Shown in pieces: positions 1 through 12,079 of a stretch of DNA of 64,000 bases. Every line of letters begins with the position of its first letter. The stretch's first letter is position 1. The notes beneath the pieces were generated by a model. The model made no database searches and had not been told where the DNA came from. It saw only the letters and a program-made list of their open reading frames with translations. Made by a program: the position numbers and the translations under genes. The stretch is from the NCBI RefSeq assembly GCF_040412425.1, contig NC_089742.1, positions 75,489,625 through 75,553,624 of the forward strand. Direction: 5' to 3'. The stretch comes from Macrobrachium rosenbergii. Its lineage: Eukaryota > Arthropoda > Malacostraca > Decapoda > Palaemonidae.

Positions 1-600
1 ATAGTACCAGAGTGAAACAGAAGCACAAATCATTGTTTCATCTTTTTTTTGGTGAATTCTTATTTCAGTTTCCATCACTCTTGTGTCCTCATGTGGTGGA
101 AAACATGGCAAGACTCATTACTTGAAATCTCCCTCTGAGTGACACCTTTTAAGAGGCTGTAGGTCTGACGATTGCCTCGTGTTGAATCCAACGCTTCTTC
201 CGTCTTTTTTCTTCTGTTTGGTTTCCCTCAGGCCTGGGCTAGAAAAGGGCATTGGACTACCCGCCCCATTGGTCTTAGGTCTTTATTGGTCTTAAAGGTT
301 TTCTTTATAGAATTCTGAACCTGACTTTGAATTTTATAAAGATAAAAAACAGATAAAAGATTTTCATGGAATCATGATAAACGACTTTGAAAGACCAAAG
401 TGTTTTCTGTACATGCGACCAATTCTAATCAAAATGACTAGATAGAAAAAAATTCGGCTGTAAAAAATGCTCAGAATCTGACTGGGCTCTGAACCTGCTT
501 TTGGCATCAACCAGTTTATTTTGAAATTCATCTTACTTTTGGTTGGAGTATAAAAGCGGAAATTCCAAATGATTTGGAAAAATAACATTGCATTAGGATA
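1..600. other. Unassigned single-copy-like sequence
   Basis: No coding region is supported. The stretch 421-600 matters because pieces of it reappear, interleaved with a 52-bp repeat, at 1021-1350. The open frame at 364-588 (-) has no recognisable domain. Confidence 0.6.
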
Positions 601-1470
601 GCAAAATTAAAACAGTGTCAAAGCTGCAAAATCACAGAAGAGATATATTCAAGAGGGAAAATTAAAATCAATCTAACCTTAAGCTACTGAGGAAAATCAC
701 ATGAAAAACAATTAACAGTGCAAGACAAAGCTACTGAACAATCACATAGCAAAATTTAATCTAACAGTGTTATCACATAGCAAAATACAATTCATTTCAT
801 TAGACACAATACAATCACAGTGCCGACAAAGCTACTGAACAATGAAAATACTTAATCTAACAAGATACTGAGGAAAATCACATTCAAAATACTTAATCTA
901 CATGCTTACAGTAATCTAACAGTGCCGACAAAGCTACTGAGGAAAATCACATAGCAAAATACTGTTCATTGTCAAGCAAAATACTTAATCTAACAGAAAA
1001 GCTACTGAGGAAAATCAAATGACTAGATCAGATTTTTCTGTTCACTATCAAAAAAATTCTAACAGGCTGTAGTAAAAAAAATGCTCTACTGAAAAGAAAA
1101 ATCACATGAAAATTGGGCTCTGTTCAATAGTGCTTTCTAACAGCGCAAAGCTCTGGCAAAATCAACCAAAATTTATTTTGAAATTCATCTTACTTTTAAC
1201 AGGTTGGGAAAATCACATAGCAAAATACTTAATCTAACAGTTGAAAATACTTAATCTAACAGTGCCGACAAAGGAAAATCACATAGCAAAATACTTAATC
1301 TAACAGTGCCGACAAAGCTTGGGAAAAAATAGCAAAATACCTTGACATTAGGATAGCAAAAATCACATAGCAAAATACTTAATCTAACAGTGCCGACAAA
1401 GCTACTGAGGAAAATCACATAGCAAAATACTTAATCTAACAGTGCCGACAAAGCTACTGAGGAAAATCAC
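601..1470 (+). repeat. Scrambled 52-bp tandem repeat
   Basis: The unit is about 52 bp and contains CACATAGCAAAATACTTAAT followed by CTAACAGTGCCGACAAAGCT and ACTGAGG. Near-perfect units occur at 1360-1470, while 601-1350 holds partial, truncated and out-of-phase units. Between 1021 and 1350 the units are interleaved with words copied from 421-600, such as the ATTTTGAAATTCATCTTACT segment. This is either recombination between the array and its flank or a consensus error in a collapsed array. Confidence 0.85.
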
Positions 1471-1478
1471 GGAAATAC

Positions 1479-1508
1479 GGGGGTTGGGGGCGGGGTGTTG
1501 ACAGAGGG
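1479..1508 (+). other. G-rich tract, possible G-quadruplex
   Basis: Three runs of 4-6 G lie close together (GGGGG TT GGGGG C GGGG), with a fourth GGG at 1506-1508. It sits right beside the end of the 52-bp array. Quadruplex formation is inferred from the pattern only. Confidence 0.4.
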
Positions 1509-2612
1509 CTTAGTCCCAAGTTTGACTGGAACATGCGAACACCCGTATTTTTTTGGGACTCTTGATAAGAAAGAATGATCATTATATAGATCCGTGGATG
1601 TTGGGCAAGAGCACTAGATTTCGCAAGAGGGATTAATGGTTTTGTTACAGTTTTGAATTTTTTTATTGACATATTTTCAAGAACACTGCGGGAAAATGAT
1701 TTTAGGTTACGCTGCTAAGGTGATTTTCTCCGTGAGCCTATAGATATCGTCCGGGAAGTAGTTCTCGCTCAGGTTGATGATGTAGTAAGTTAATATCTTC
1801 GCGTCAAGAAATGAATATCCAGATAAGCTTTGTGCTACGTGGAACAATGATGCACTTGGAGGGCCCTATGTAATTTATCTCTCTAATCTTTACGAGAGAA
1901 TGAGACGAACAATTTGGGGCTATTCTTTCTCGCCTTTCCTGATTTAACTTAACGGATGAACGAGTTCATTTCATCGCTAGCAAAGCGGATGTTTGGCGAC
2001 AGCGGTCGGTAGCGATAAAGGATTTCTTTTTTCTTAATTCCTTCGTCTAACTGGATTTCGTCATTCTCTTGGCGAACTTTCTATAGTTGGCGAACTTTCG
2101 AAGTATTTCACTTCTGAGAAAAGATTTCAAGGCAAATCGCAACTCAAACGCCTCTCCCAGATGGGATTTTGTGCCATAAAAGCCGAGACATTTTAAACGA
2201 AGAACGAACAATCTCTGCGAAGTTAAGAAACGAAAGGAACATTGCCAATCTTTTCCGTTTTATCTTCGGTGTACGTTCCGTACATTCTTTCCAAAAAGCA
2301 ACTGTGTGTAGAGGGGGGGATTGTGGGAGGGGTTGTGTGAGAGAATACCTCTTTCGATATACCTTATCTGGCTCACTATTGAAGGCACGGACAATTCTTT
2401 GCAGCGTCCCTCCGTTCTCCAGCTGGGTTGCTTTCTGCCTCTTCTTTTCCAACCCTTTCCCTCCGTCTCTTCTTACCCAGCTGTCCAACTTCTTAAATTT
2501 GACCTTGTTCCAATACGTCTTCAGTTCAGAGCACATCCTTTCCGAAGGGCCTCGGAAATGTGACTAAGTTGGTCCCCTTAAATTATTAACAATGACAAAC
2601 CTATCACTGAAA
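1509..2612. other. Unassigned sequence
   Basis: The overlapping open frames on both strands at 2144-2567 have low-complexity content and no motif, so I do not call a gene. Confidence 0.5.
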
Positions 2613-2822
2613 AGTTAAGTATATCTTAGTTTAACCAGACCAATGAGCTGGTTAACAGCTCTCCTAGGGCTGGCCCGAAGGATTAGACTTATTTTTACGT
2701 GGCTAAGAACCTACTGGTTACCTAGCAACGGGACCTACAGCTTATTGTGGAATCCGAACCACATTATGACGAGAAATGAATTTCTATCACCAGAAATAAA
2801 TTCCTCTAATTCTTCTTTGGCA
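2613..2822 (-). mobile_element. SINE family A, 5'-truncated copy
   Basis: Read on the minus strand this matches the body and 3' end of the full SINE at 37191-37475. It has the AATTAGAGGAATTTATTTCT block, TCCTTCGGGCCAGCCCTAGG and the terminal CTGGTTAAACTAAGATATAC. The tRNA-like head is missing, so the copy is 5'-truncated, as expected for an element copied by LINE machinery from its 3' end. The open frame at 2643-2921 (+) is a shadow of the SINE. Confidence 0.85.
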
Positions 2823-3822
2823 GAAAATGCAATGTGCAGTATATCCATATACGAAGTGTGTCTATTAAATAACGAGACTGCGATTTCGCCTAGTAAACAA
2901 AGCAGTCAGAACCGGCCATAACTGGATGCGTGGTGACTTAGAACATGTCTAAACCTGCATGACAAGCAGCAACAATCTAGTGGCAGAGTCAGTGACGTTC
3001 AGTCGACTGTGAGCCGCCATTTAGTTGGGTTGCGTTTTCTGTAATGGGTCTAAAATATGCTAAGTTGAACAACGGCGGATGTGTCGAAACGGCTGACTGA
3101 AATTGATTTCCTTCATGCCTTTGACCAGTGGAAAAGAAGATTGCAGCAATGTTTTAGTGCAAATGAGGAGTATATTGAAGGTGACAAGGCATAAATTTGT
3201 AATACTTATAAATAAAAATGAATTATTTAATCAGTCAAGTTATTTAATCGACACACCTCGTATTCATTTTCTCTCTTCGTAACACAGGCATCCCCCGGAC
3301 AGCGCTTCATCCTTCCAGTCTGGCAAAATCGTCAACAACGAGATGAGGAGCAGGACAATGCTCTCGCAATGACGGGCTGCCCTAGAGCAAGAGCCCGTGC
3401 CAGCACAAGACTGGCTTTTCTGTGATGGTAATGCTGATGATGAAGATAATGCACTTGAAAAATAATGGCTGTGATGTGATAGTGAAATTAAAAGAGAACG
3501 GCAGCGATTTTTTTTTACTGTTCAAGTACACTAATGACAATGATAGTCATTGAAATAACATTTCAAAACTGGAGACCTCGTTACTGCCACGACAGTTCTA
3601 GGAAAGTTCTTAATGCAGTCTGGTGCTTCGTTGGGTTTCTTTTTTATTCTTTTTTTCCTCTCTTATCTAGACTTACCGGGAAATAAGACATGAAATGCAG
3701 ACGCGCAACGATAAAGAATGTTTAAGGACAGCATTCCATAATTGCATCGATACACACAAATATTAGTATTGCTTCCAAAAAAAATATTGGGGATCGAGAA
3801 ATTAAGACGTCGTTGCGTGGTT
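2823..3822. other. Unassigned sequence
   Basis: AT-rich sequence with no recognisable coding or repeat content. Confidence 0.5.
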
Positions 3823-3823
3823 T

Positions 3824-3854
<31 letters not shown>

Positions 3855-3855
3855 C
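3823..3855 (+). repeat. (CA)n then (TA)n microsatellite
   Basis: Pure CA repeat passing into a short TA run. Confidence 0.95.
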
Positions 3856-4000
3856 ACATGTTTGTGTGTTTCAACTAGACGCCTTTTTCCCTTCAGAAGG
3901 GTAACTCTAAGACAGGTTAGCAGCCCCTTGCTTGTGTTTCGCAGTTTTTGTGTGTTCGTCCTTTTTTGCTTACAGATCAATAAGCAATCTGCATGTAGGA

Positions 4001-4054
4001 TATATCTATCTATCTATCTCTATCTATCTATCTATATATATATCTATCTATCTA

Positions 4055-4128
<74 letters not shown>
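4001..4128 (+). repeat. (ATCT)n-(TA)n compound microsatellite
   Basis: Interrupted TATC repeats pass into about 70 bp of pure TA. The Tyr/Ile-rich open frames here are read-through of the repeat. Confidence 0.95.
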
Positions 4129-4129
<1 letters not shown>

Positions 4130-4701
4130 TATAGTTATTATAACTCTTGTTATTTTCACAGCGAAGACCAAATTGTGGGGGGGGCTGCGACCGCGATGAT
4201 ATTCCTGGAAAATCTAATGTTTTTCTGTGAACTGCCACCTGTTGGTTAATCGCCTGTTGTGGGTGGCATCCAGTGTTTAAAATTGGCATGAGGCTGGCAG
4301 CTTCTTCTCAAAAGAATTGCTGCAAGCTGAAAGACCGACATAATCTGGAGTTTGTCTGAACGTGTATTTGTGTGTGTGTGTGTGTGTGTATGCACGAGCG
4401 TCTTCAGCTTCTTTTCTAGGATAAGGGGTTTCTTATAGTAATCGGCACAGATTTGCATATCGGTTTTTATTTTGACCTTGGTCAGGCTAGCCTGCGGGTA
4501 AAACAACAGCGATAATAATAACAGCGACAAATATGATGAAGAACGATCAAGTGGTTCAAGAGGACTAGTGTCCTTGTCGTCTAACAACGAAGACAGCAGC
4601 CTTCGTAGAGCCTAAGGATTTGAAGTGCGGATTTAACAATATGCTAAGATTCCTGCACAAGAACATGACGTTGTTGAATCATCAGTGAGGACAACAATAA
4701 A
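4129..4701. other. Unassigned sequence with a short (TG)n
   Basis: Holds a TG run at about 4369-4389 and a GGGGGG run near 4179. No gene is supported. Confidence 0.5.
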
Positions 4702-5099
4702 CAAGTAAAAAATGCTCCGAAGTTTCTTCGGCGCAATCGAGTTTTCTGTGCAGACGCTACAGCGTATAATCAAGGCCACCGAAAATAGATCTATATTTCG
4801 GTGGTCTCAGTATAATGCTGTATGAGCCGCGGCCCATGAAACTTTAATTACATTCCGGTGGTGGCCTGGCTTATATCGTTGCCAGAAGCACGATTATAGC
4901 TAATTTTAACCTTAAATAAAATAAAAACTACTGACGCTAGAGGGCTGCGATTTGGTATGTTTGATGATTGGGGGTGGATGATTAACATACCAACTTGCAG
5001 CCTTCTAGCCTCAGTATGTTTTAAGATCTGAGGGCGGACAGAAAAAAGTGCGGACATACAGACAAAGCCGGCACAATAGTTTCTTTTACAGAAAACTAA
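4702..5099 (-). mobile_element. Helentron-like non-autonomous element, copy 1
   Basis: On the minus strand it starts TTTTAGTTTTCTG and ends in a GCGCCGAAG/CTTCGG-type hairpin followed by TTTTTTACTTG and TT. The internal palindrome built on GAGGCTAGAGGGCTGC is present. This copy carries an extra hairpin (CCACCGAAA...TTTCGGTGG) between the inverted copy of the 5' motif and the body, a feature shared with the copy at 43722-44097. No protein is encoded. Family assignment rests on structure, not on a transposase. Confidence 0.75.
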
Positions 5100-5746
5100 A
5101 ATATCTCTGTCAAGGAAACAAGTCTGTTACCCTTGATCAAATTGCCACAGATACTTTTAGGAAAAAAAAGTAATTATTTCTTTGGTTCCAGCTTTCATGT
5201 TTTATCTTATTTTTTCCATCACCCATCTCTTTCACTATATCTGCTCCACTGACTTTAGCCTTTCTTGTGTCTTCAGTTCATCTTTTCAGCATTGTTTTTA
5301 ATCAGTTGAGGCATGATTTCATCTCCTAGCTCTATCATTCGCCATCGTTTTCATTTTGGAATACCTTACCAAACGACTGATTTTTTTTTTTTTCATAATT
5401 TTCAAAGTTCATTTACATGTTACATCCACATTTACATTCTGAATCAAGACCCTTTTATTTTGAACCTCTCTTTTGAGGCACTTTTATCTCCCTCGCACCT
5501 CACCTTGCATTCTATCTCTGACTCGATCTCACGCACCTAAAATGCTGAGTCAATATTTCGGGTTTATGCACTAAATCTAGTTGAGCTCCATAAAACTGAG
5601 CAACTGGCACTAATCAGACTTACAGACTTAGCATAATTAACAGATCTGGAAATCACTAGCCCAGGACCCTTAATCCCTCTCCCAACCCGGATAGGCGCAT
5701 ACACACATCCGGGTGTCTTATGGGCGGCTTAAGAAATTTCAAAAGG

Positions 5747-5793
<47 letters not shown>

Positions 5794-6143
5794 ACGGATA
5801 TACCAATAGGAAGGATAACACAGGGATTTCCTCTCTTTATTAGTCTGAGGTTCACACTTGGCGATCACTGGGTAATAAGTGTCATCACCATCATCATCAT
5901 AAACAACTTCGTTAATTTGGTTTGTGCACCGCCTCCGTTATCGCCTCGCCCTGCCATCATCCTCACCAAGGGCATCCCCGGCAGATGCAGTAGCATCACT
6001 ATCATTTGACAATGCCTGTATCAGGCATATACAACTATCACCCGGAGAGTGAGTAGCGCCACCGTCCTCCCTATCAGTGGCAACCGCATCGCGGAGTTTC
6101 CAGGCGGGTTTTTGTCTGCGCGAGGCGACTGTCAGTTTTTCTA
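5100..6143. other. Unassigned sequence
   Basis: Contains a T-run at 5381-5394 and a GA array (listed separately). Frames at 5313-5540 and 5713-6009 have no recognisable domain. Confidence 0.5.
5750..5791 (+). repeat. (GA)n microsatellite
   Basis: About 20 GA units; source of an Arg-Glu open frame on plus and a Leu-Ser frame on minus. Confidence 0.95.
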
Positions 6144-6181
6144 GGAGGGGGAGGTGGGAGGTGGGAGGTGGGAGGGGGAGG
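6144..6181 (+). other. GGGAGGT repeat, candidate G-quadruplex
   Basis: Six closely spaced runs of three to five G, mostly separated by A or AGGT, so four-run quadruplex combinations with short loops exist on the plus strand. The rest of 6182-6925 is unassigned apart from an A-run at 6714-6729. Confidence 0.5.
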
Positions 6182-6925
6182 AGAGTTAGCAGTGTAATAA
6201 GGAGACTGATTACAGCGGCATAGTGAGCCTTTATGGCAAATGGAGGCGGAGAATGCGAGGGAGATGGATGACAAGGGTGAGGAATTAGGTGCGGGAAGCG
6301 AAAAGGCTCACGATGGGAAGAAGATAGTGGATGAAAAGTAACGCTTTCGGGAAGAATAGTTCACAGATAACGGAGAGGATTGCCACAACAAGTACTAAAA
6401 GGAGCAGAAAATATAATTACAAAGAGAGATATTTGTCTGAGAAAATAAGCCAACCCTGAAATAGGAAATGATGACAAAAATAACAATTTTCTTTGTGAAT
6501 GTTAAGTATTTGATGGTCACTGCAGGCAGCCAAGGGTCATTTTCGTCTGGAGACTTGTTAGCAGCTTCAGATTCCTTCCGATACGTGCAAGTGGAAGCAT
6601 ATTCAGCATGAAGCTGGTCGAATTCTCAGTCTCTCTGTCAGTTGCTTTTTCTTGCTCACTGAGTCATGGAAGTTCCAACGTGATTCATCGTGATGTTACG
6701 TTTGGCGCTTGATAAAAAAAAAAAAAAAAGTTATAAGAAACATTAAAAACAAATATTCATTTTTACTTCCGCAACCGCGATGTGTCCATCAACTTTGAAA
6801 ATGTCTTCACGAACGGAAATTAAAAAAGGAAAACCCGTGAGAGGAAACGGCAAAATATTTCCCTGCATTTTGTTACCGTCGTTTCTATGTGACTGGGAGT
6901 CGAAAAATCTGCTCCATTCTACTCT

Positions 6926-7240
6926 ACCCCTTAGGTGCGGGGTAGTACCGTCAGTGCACGTCAGGCGGGGGACTGTAGACATTACTTAAGGTTCTTAGCA
7001 GCGTCCCTTCGGCCCCTAGCTGCAACTCCTTTTATTCCTTTTACTGTAGCTCCGTTCTTATTGTTTCTTCCATCTTACTTTCCACCTTCTCCTAACAATT
7101 GTTTCATAGTGGAACTGCGAGGTTTCCTCCTGTTACGACTTTCAAACTTTTTCCCCTCTCAGTTTTCCCTTACTGCACTGAATGGAATCATAGGTCCCAG
7201 TGCTTGGCGTTTGGCCTAAATTTTATATTCTATTCCATTT
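6926..7240 (+). mobile_element. SINE-like family C, copy 1
   Basis: Starts near CCCCTTAGGTGCGGGGTAG (family form CCCCGTAGGGGTAG), continues with GTCAGTGCAC, a TTCGGCCCCTAGCTGCAA block, a CTCCTAACAATTG block and TCCCAGTGCTTGGC, and ends in a TTCTATTCCATT-type pentamer tail. The open frames at 6935-7305 are shadows of the element. Pol III box matches in the head are weak, so its class rests on the target duplication seen at 38519-38837. Confidence 0.8.
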
Positions 7241-7533
7241 ATTCCTACTATATACCTCTAATGGAATTTTTAACTGCGAATTTACTTATGCAGGAGATTG
7301 AATAAATGAATGGTAATGCGTCGCCGCTCGTCTCCTCCTTCTTCTACAGGTACTAATTCATTCGGCAGCTGTTATACTGGGCTGGGAGAGAAGCCTGCCT
7401 TTTCTTAGATGGCTGCGTAACACCGGCCAAGACACCTCATCCCCATCTAATTCACAGTAGACCGACGTTTTCGAAACTGTTCGATTGATGATCATTTCTC
7501 TCTCATCCGCTATAATGATGAAATTTTCTCTCT
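7241..7533. other. Unassigned spacer
   Basis: No gene or repeat recognised between SINE C and the next element. Confidence 0.5.
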
Positions 7534-7874
7534 TTTAGTTTTCTGTAAAAGAAAGCTATTGAGATGGCTGTTTGTCTGTCCGTCCGCACTTTTTCTGTCC
7601 GCCGTCAGATCATAAAAACTACTGAGGCTAGAGGGCTGCAAATTGGTATGTTGATCATCCACCCTCCAATCATCAAACGCACCAAATTGCAACCCTCTGG
7701 CCTCAGTAGGTTTTATTTTATTTAAGGTTAAAGTTGTTCGTGATCGTGCGCCTGACACCGCTGTAGGTGTCAACAACACAGGCCACCACTGGCCCGTGGT
7801 TGCAAGTTTCATGGGCCGCGGCTGAGAGTCTCATGGGCCGTGGCTGAGAGTGTCATAGGCGCATTTTTTAATTG
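7534..7874 (+). mobile_element. Helentron-like non-autonomous element, copy 2
   Basis: Begins TTTTAGTTTTCTGTAAAAG and carries the internal palindrome (arms CTGAGGCTAGAGGGCTGC and complement). It then has about three copies of a 22-bp unit (GGGCC[GC]TGGCTGAGAGTTTCAT) and ends GCGCATTTTTTAATTG-TT. The segment with the inverted AGTTTTCTGTA copy and most of the 3' hairpin is deleted. Frames on the minus strand at 7510-7812 are shadows. Confidence 0.75.
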
Positions 7875-9019
7875 TTTTCAGTTTCCCTTACTTTCTATAA
7901 CCCTCCCAATTCCATGAGACGAGCCTTTCCATTCAATGTTAAGAAGATTCACTCTTTTTGTTGTTGTTACCTTACCTTTCTCTTTGCCTTTTAGTCTGTG
8001 GCGGATAGAGCATGTTTTGACGTTCTTTAAGAAAGTAGGCTTCAGTATATTTGGTTAGATGAAATGTGAATGACCTCTGGTTCTGACGAGATTTTGGTCT
8101 AGGAGCTCATCAAAGGATATATGTATATCTTTGTCATGTAAGGAAAAGATGATATATTACCACAGGATTCGATGCACGTTATATTTTCAAAGGTCTGATT
8201 CATTTTCAATGCTCAGAGAAGATTCCTAAAAGCGGCAGCCATCAATGCATCAGGAAGCTGACGGAAGAGAGGCAGGTGGAAAAAGAGCAACAAGAAAAAT
8301 TGAAATGTTTCAGAAATGAGAGAAGGAATTATATGTTCAGTTCTTACACTGAGGAACTTTTACTAGAATGGATATTTTATTCCCAGAAGATCATTTTGTT
8401 CTCCTTTATATAGATTCCTTTTCTTCAAGAATCCACCTGCAGCAATTGCACCCGGACGGTACTAGTTACTGTCAGAACGTGGCAATCTGTTTTGTGTATC
8501 TTTCGATTCAGTGACGCAACACCATTCACTGACCCATGGCGTAACAGATATTTGTGGGCTGGTTCAAAGTCAATCCCGAACAGGAATGCGCATGTGCTGG
8601 TGTACGTTTATGCATACTGCTTTGGCGAATCTTTCTGTAAAACAATCTGGTACGTAACTGCATCAAATATGTATTTTTTTTTAATTTAGGGGTCCAGCCA
8701 GTCGTCTGCATCACGAATTCGACTCTGTTCTTCAGTTTGACGTTTCGGGAATTCGGTTTGTTGTTTTCTTAAATTGGAAAATAGAGAATATGCAAGAACA
8801 AGTAAACTATGAAGATGGGGATAAAATAAGACCCTTTTCTGGAGTGTAAATCTTGGTACAATGTTGCAAATGCACCTGAATTTCTTAAGCTTTACGAGGA
8901 CTGCTTCCTCTTTGTCATAGGGAGGGAAGGATACTTAAGAGTATACTGTAGGCTCACATGTTACGTAGCGAATCCGTTACCCTGCTAGTAATCGACAATA
9001 ACTTTTCGGTGCGTTTACA
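7875..9019. other. Unassigned sequence
   Basis: No supported gene. The frames at 8492-8714 lie on both strands over the same bases and show no domain. Confidence 0.5.
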
Positions 9020-9333
9020 ACAAGTAAAAAATGCGCCGGAGTTTCTTCGGCTCAATATAGTTTTCTGTACAGCGTATAATTCTGTATGAGCCGCGGCCCA
9101 TGAAACTTTCAGCCAGACATACGATCATGGCTAACTTTAAACTTAAATAAAATAAAAACTGCTGAGGCTAGAGGGCTGCGATTTGGTATGTTTGATGATT
9201 GGGAGGTGGATGGTCAACATACAAATTTTCATCCCTCTAGCCTCTGTAGTTTTTAAGATCTGAGGGCGGAGAGAAAAAGTGCAGACGGACAGATAAAGCC
9301 ATCTCAGTAGATTTCTTTTACCGAAAACTAAAA
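9020..9333 (-). mobile_element. Helentron-like non-autonomous element, copy 3
   Basis: Minus-strand copy. The 3' end AACAAGTAAAAAATGCGCCG is at the low coordinate and the 5' end GAAAACTAAAA at the high coordinate. The inverted CAGAAAACT/AGTTTTCTG pair and the central palindrome are both visible. It has a single, shortened VNTR segment, so it is one of the compact copies. Confidence 0.78.
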
Positions 9334-10849
9334 ACGTAATACTAATTAACTAGAAAATTAAGTAAAATAACATGAAAAATTACCTTTTCTTCTCAGACAG
9401 ATAATTTCATATCATTGACATAAAAACAATTCAGAACTTTGCTCTTAACTATTAATTTTTGCCATATAATTTTTCAAGATGAGTATGTATATGGATAGAC
9501 GACTTTGACAATGTACTCTCATAAAGATTTATATGAAAGTGTGTTCTTCAAGATAGTAACAGACAGACAGTGGCCAATTTTTCGAGAATTTAACAAAAAG
9601 AAGAAAATCTGATTTAAGATTACAGCTGTGAATGGCAAGTGTATATTTCTTAATATAATTTGCGGATCACATTTGCTGTTAAATGCCAATTTACATGCAA
9701 AGTCGCTAACTTGCACCGTACTACCATCACATTTTGCATACACATTGCAACCGTTTAACACCACCTTTGTATTCAAACTACGATCTTTCATTAAAGATTT
9801 TATTCCAGTACTACTTTAGCCAATCAAATATGCATTGCGACTACGCACAGTTCCGCACTCACATACGCATTTCGCTTACGCCCGCACTACTCATGGCACC
9901 CGCGAGAAAGAGTTTGGGGGTGCAGGCGGCTAGAACAGAAATGGGCGTGGTCACACTCACTAGTTGATCAGGTGTCTGAGTGAAACTGCCTTCAAGAACA
10001 GGGAAAATGTGTTTTTAACACGAGAATGTCCAGTTAACTAAAAGAATCAGCACAAGATTAACGTTTGTTAACTGTCACAAAGCTGCTTACAACTTGACAT
10101 TCAGGTAGCAAGTGTGGATATATAATGTTCAAATCTATTCAAAATACAGCTAAGAATGGCCAAGGACCCCAGTTCCTCGCTCCTGAAACGAAGATGGCTT
10201 AAGGAATGCTTTATGAGGATAATGACGTATTTTGAGTTTGTGAAACCCAGATGAACTTTGACGTTTTGACGTCATTATGAGCCAAAAGGTCAAATAATAT
10301 TTTTTGTTACTTAAGTGTGGGTGGATGTGGATTACAGGGAAAGCCCCCAGAATTTTTGCGAGCAGGATTCTCAAGGCAGTGGCAGCTAATCCTAAAAAGG
10401 TTCTAATTTTTCAACCAAAATTCAAAGCTCATGCCTTGGGAGACTGACATTCTCATACGATGATATTTTCATGTGTTTCAGGTTTATTTGATTGCAAATC
10501 ATTACTGTAAGAGAAATTTCCACTTAATTTTAGTTTAAACTTTTCTAGAGATGAACAATTTGTCATAATCATTCATCCCAAATTTGGCTCAGACTGGATA
10601 AGAATCGGAAAAGAGACTTAGCATTCATCTGGAATCACCCCATCAAAGGGGTCTTATAATTCGAGAATTATAAGGCGTTGTCTTCTGGTCAGCAATTTTA
10701 ACTAAGAGTGGAAACAGAAGACCCGAATAGAATAGAGACCATTTTCAAAAGGTGCAATTATTTCCATGATCAACCGATCTCTTTTTGCAGGCAGACCCTC
10801 TGTCGAAGCGTGTAGAGTAGGCTCTGGTTCTGCTGCTTGCTTTAGTAGA
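9334..10849. other. Unassigned sequence
   Basis: No gene supported. Short frames at 9519-9967 and 10150-10374 show no motif. Confidence 0.5.
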
Positions 10850-10917
<68 letters not shown>

Positions 10918-10990
10918 TTAAATACAACCTATTCATATGGAACTTGCCCACAGAGGCCATCGACATGAAATTCACGCTTCCAAAGAATAT
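10850..10990 (-). mobile_element. SINE family B, 5'-truncated, with (AAT)n tail
   Basis: On the minus strand the unit CATATTCTTTGGAAGC, TGAATTTCATGTCGATGG and CCATATGAATAGGTT matches the 3' part of the full SINE at 23884-24163 and runs straight into (AAT)n at 10850-10915. The trinucleotide array is therefore the 3' tail of a retroposed element rather than an independent microsatellite. The tRNA-like head is absent. Confidence 0.8.
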
Positions 10991-12079
10991 GGTGTTCATT
11001 GGGAAAAAGTAAGAGGAAGTAAAGGGAAATACAGAAAGAAGAGATCTTGCTTATTAAAAAAGAAAAAAGTAAATTATTACATAGATAAACAGATAAAAAT
11101 GTATTAAAATGGAAGAAGAATAGTGTTAGGGTAGTAATACATTGATTTTCGCTTGAACTTCTGAAGTTCCAACTGCGCGACATCCTCTGGTTTCACTGAG
11201 ATATGATGGAAAGTTTGTGGTTGTTTTTCCTCATGGTAGAAATTTAGTTCCTGTACCTTTTAGCGTTATGCAGAAACATTTCTTTCCTTTGTTCTCTATT
11301 TTCAATCATGTTTTTAGTAACTAACTGTAATACCTGGGGCTGGGTCATCTCTGGAGACTCATTTGTTGTCTTACACCGGCTGTGGCCCTGAGTCAAAACC
11401 TCTGTAGCGCAGACCAAGCCTCTCGGGAGTGTTAGACCTGTTTATCTAGATCTTGGCGCAGACATTCTGTAGTTTTGGGTTTATGACCAGCGTTGTTTTG
11501 TCGTCCTTCAGTCTGCGATCAAACTCTTGTCATGATTCCGACTTATTCTTTTTCGGCTTCTAAGCTGTTTGCTATCTTTCGCATTTACCTTCCAAATATA
11601 AAGTTGAATTGCAATGTAATAATTCAGTGAATCTTTTTTTTTACATTTCCTTTGCATTGTTTCCTTGTACCTTTTCTGTTGAGTACCATTCCTCATTTAC
11701 AACTCATCACTCATCCCTGCTCACTCAACTGCAGTGCAATTTGTTTCCAGAATTTTACTGCTGTTCTGCATTCAGTCAGTATCAATCTTGCATTCTTATC
11801 TCGGTTTTCCGTTACTTTTTGTTGTGCTCCTTATTGCGTTTCCTGCCTCTTTTCTTTTTCCTTCTTTTCACTTTTCCTCTTTCGTCATATTCTCCTTCGT
11901 AGCCATTTTAGCTGGAATCTGGCTAGAGTAAATGTGGTTTAAGCTTCTCTTTCACTCAGTATAATTAGCCGGCAGCAAATAAAAGCGGGATGCATTTCGG
12001 ACATTTTAACCTGGTAAAATTGATCGTAGTTTACTTTCACTGCCACCTGCTCAATATAGATTTTCTAACCCCTGGATTT
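10991..12079. other. Unassigned sequence
   Basis: Pyrimidine-rich on the plus strand at 11640-11910, which opens three overlapping frames without motifs. No gene called. Confidence 0.5.
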
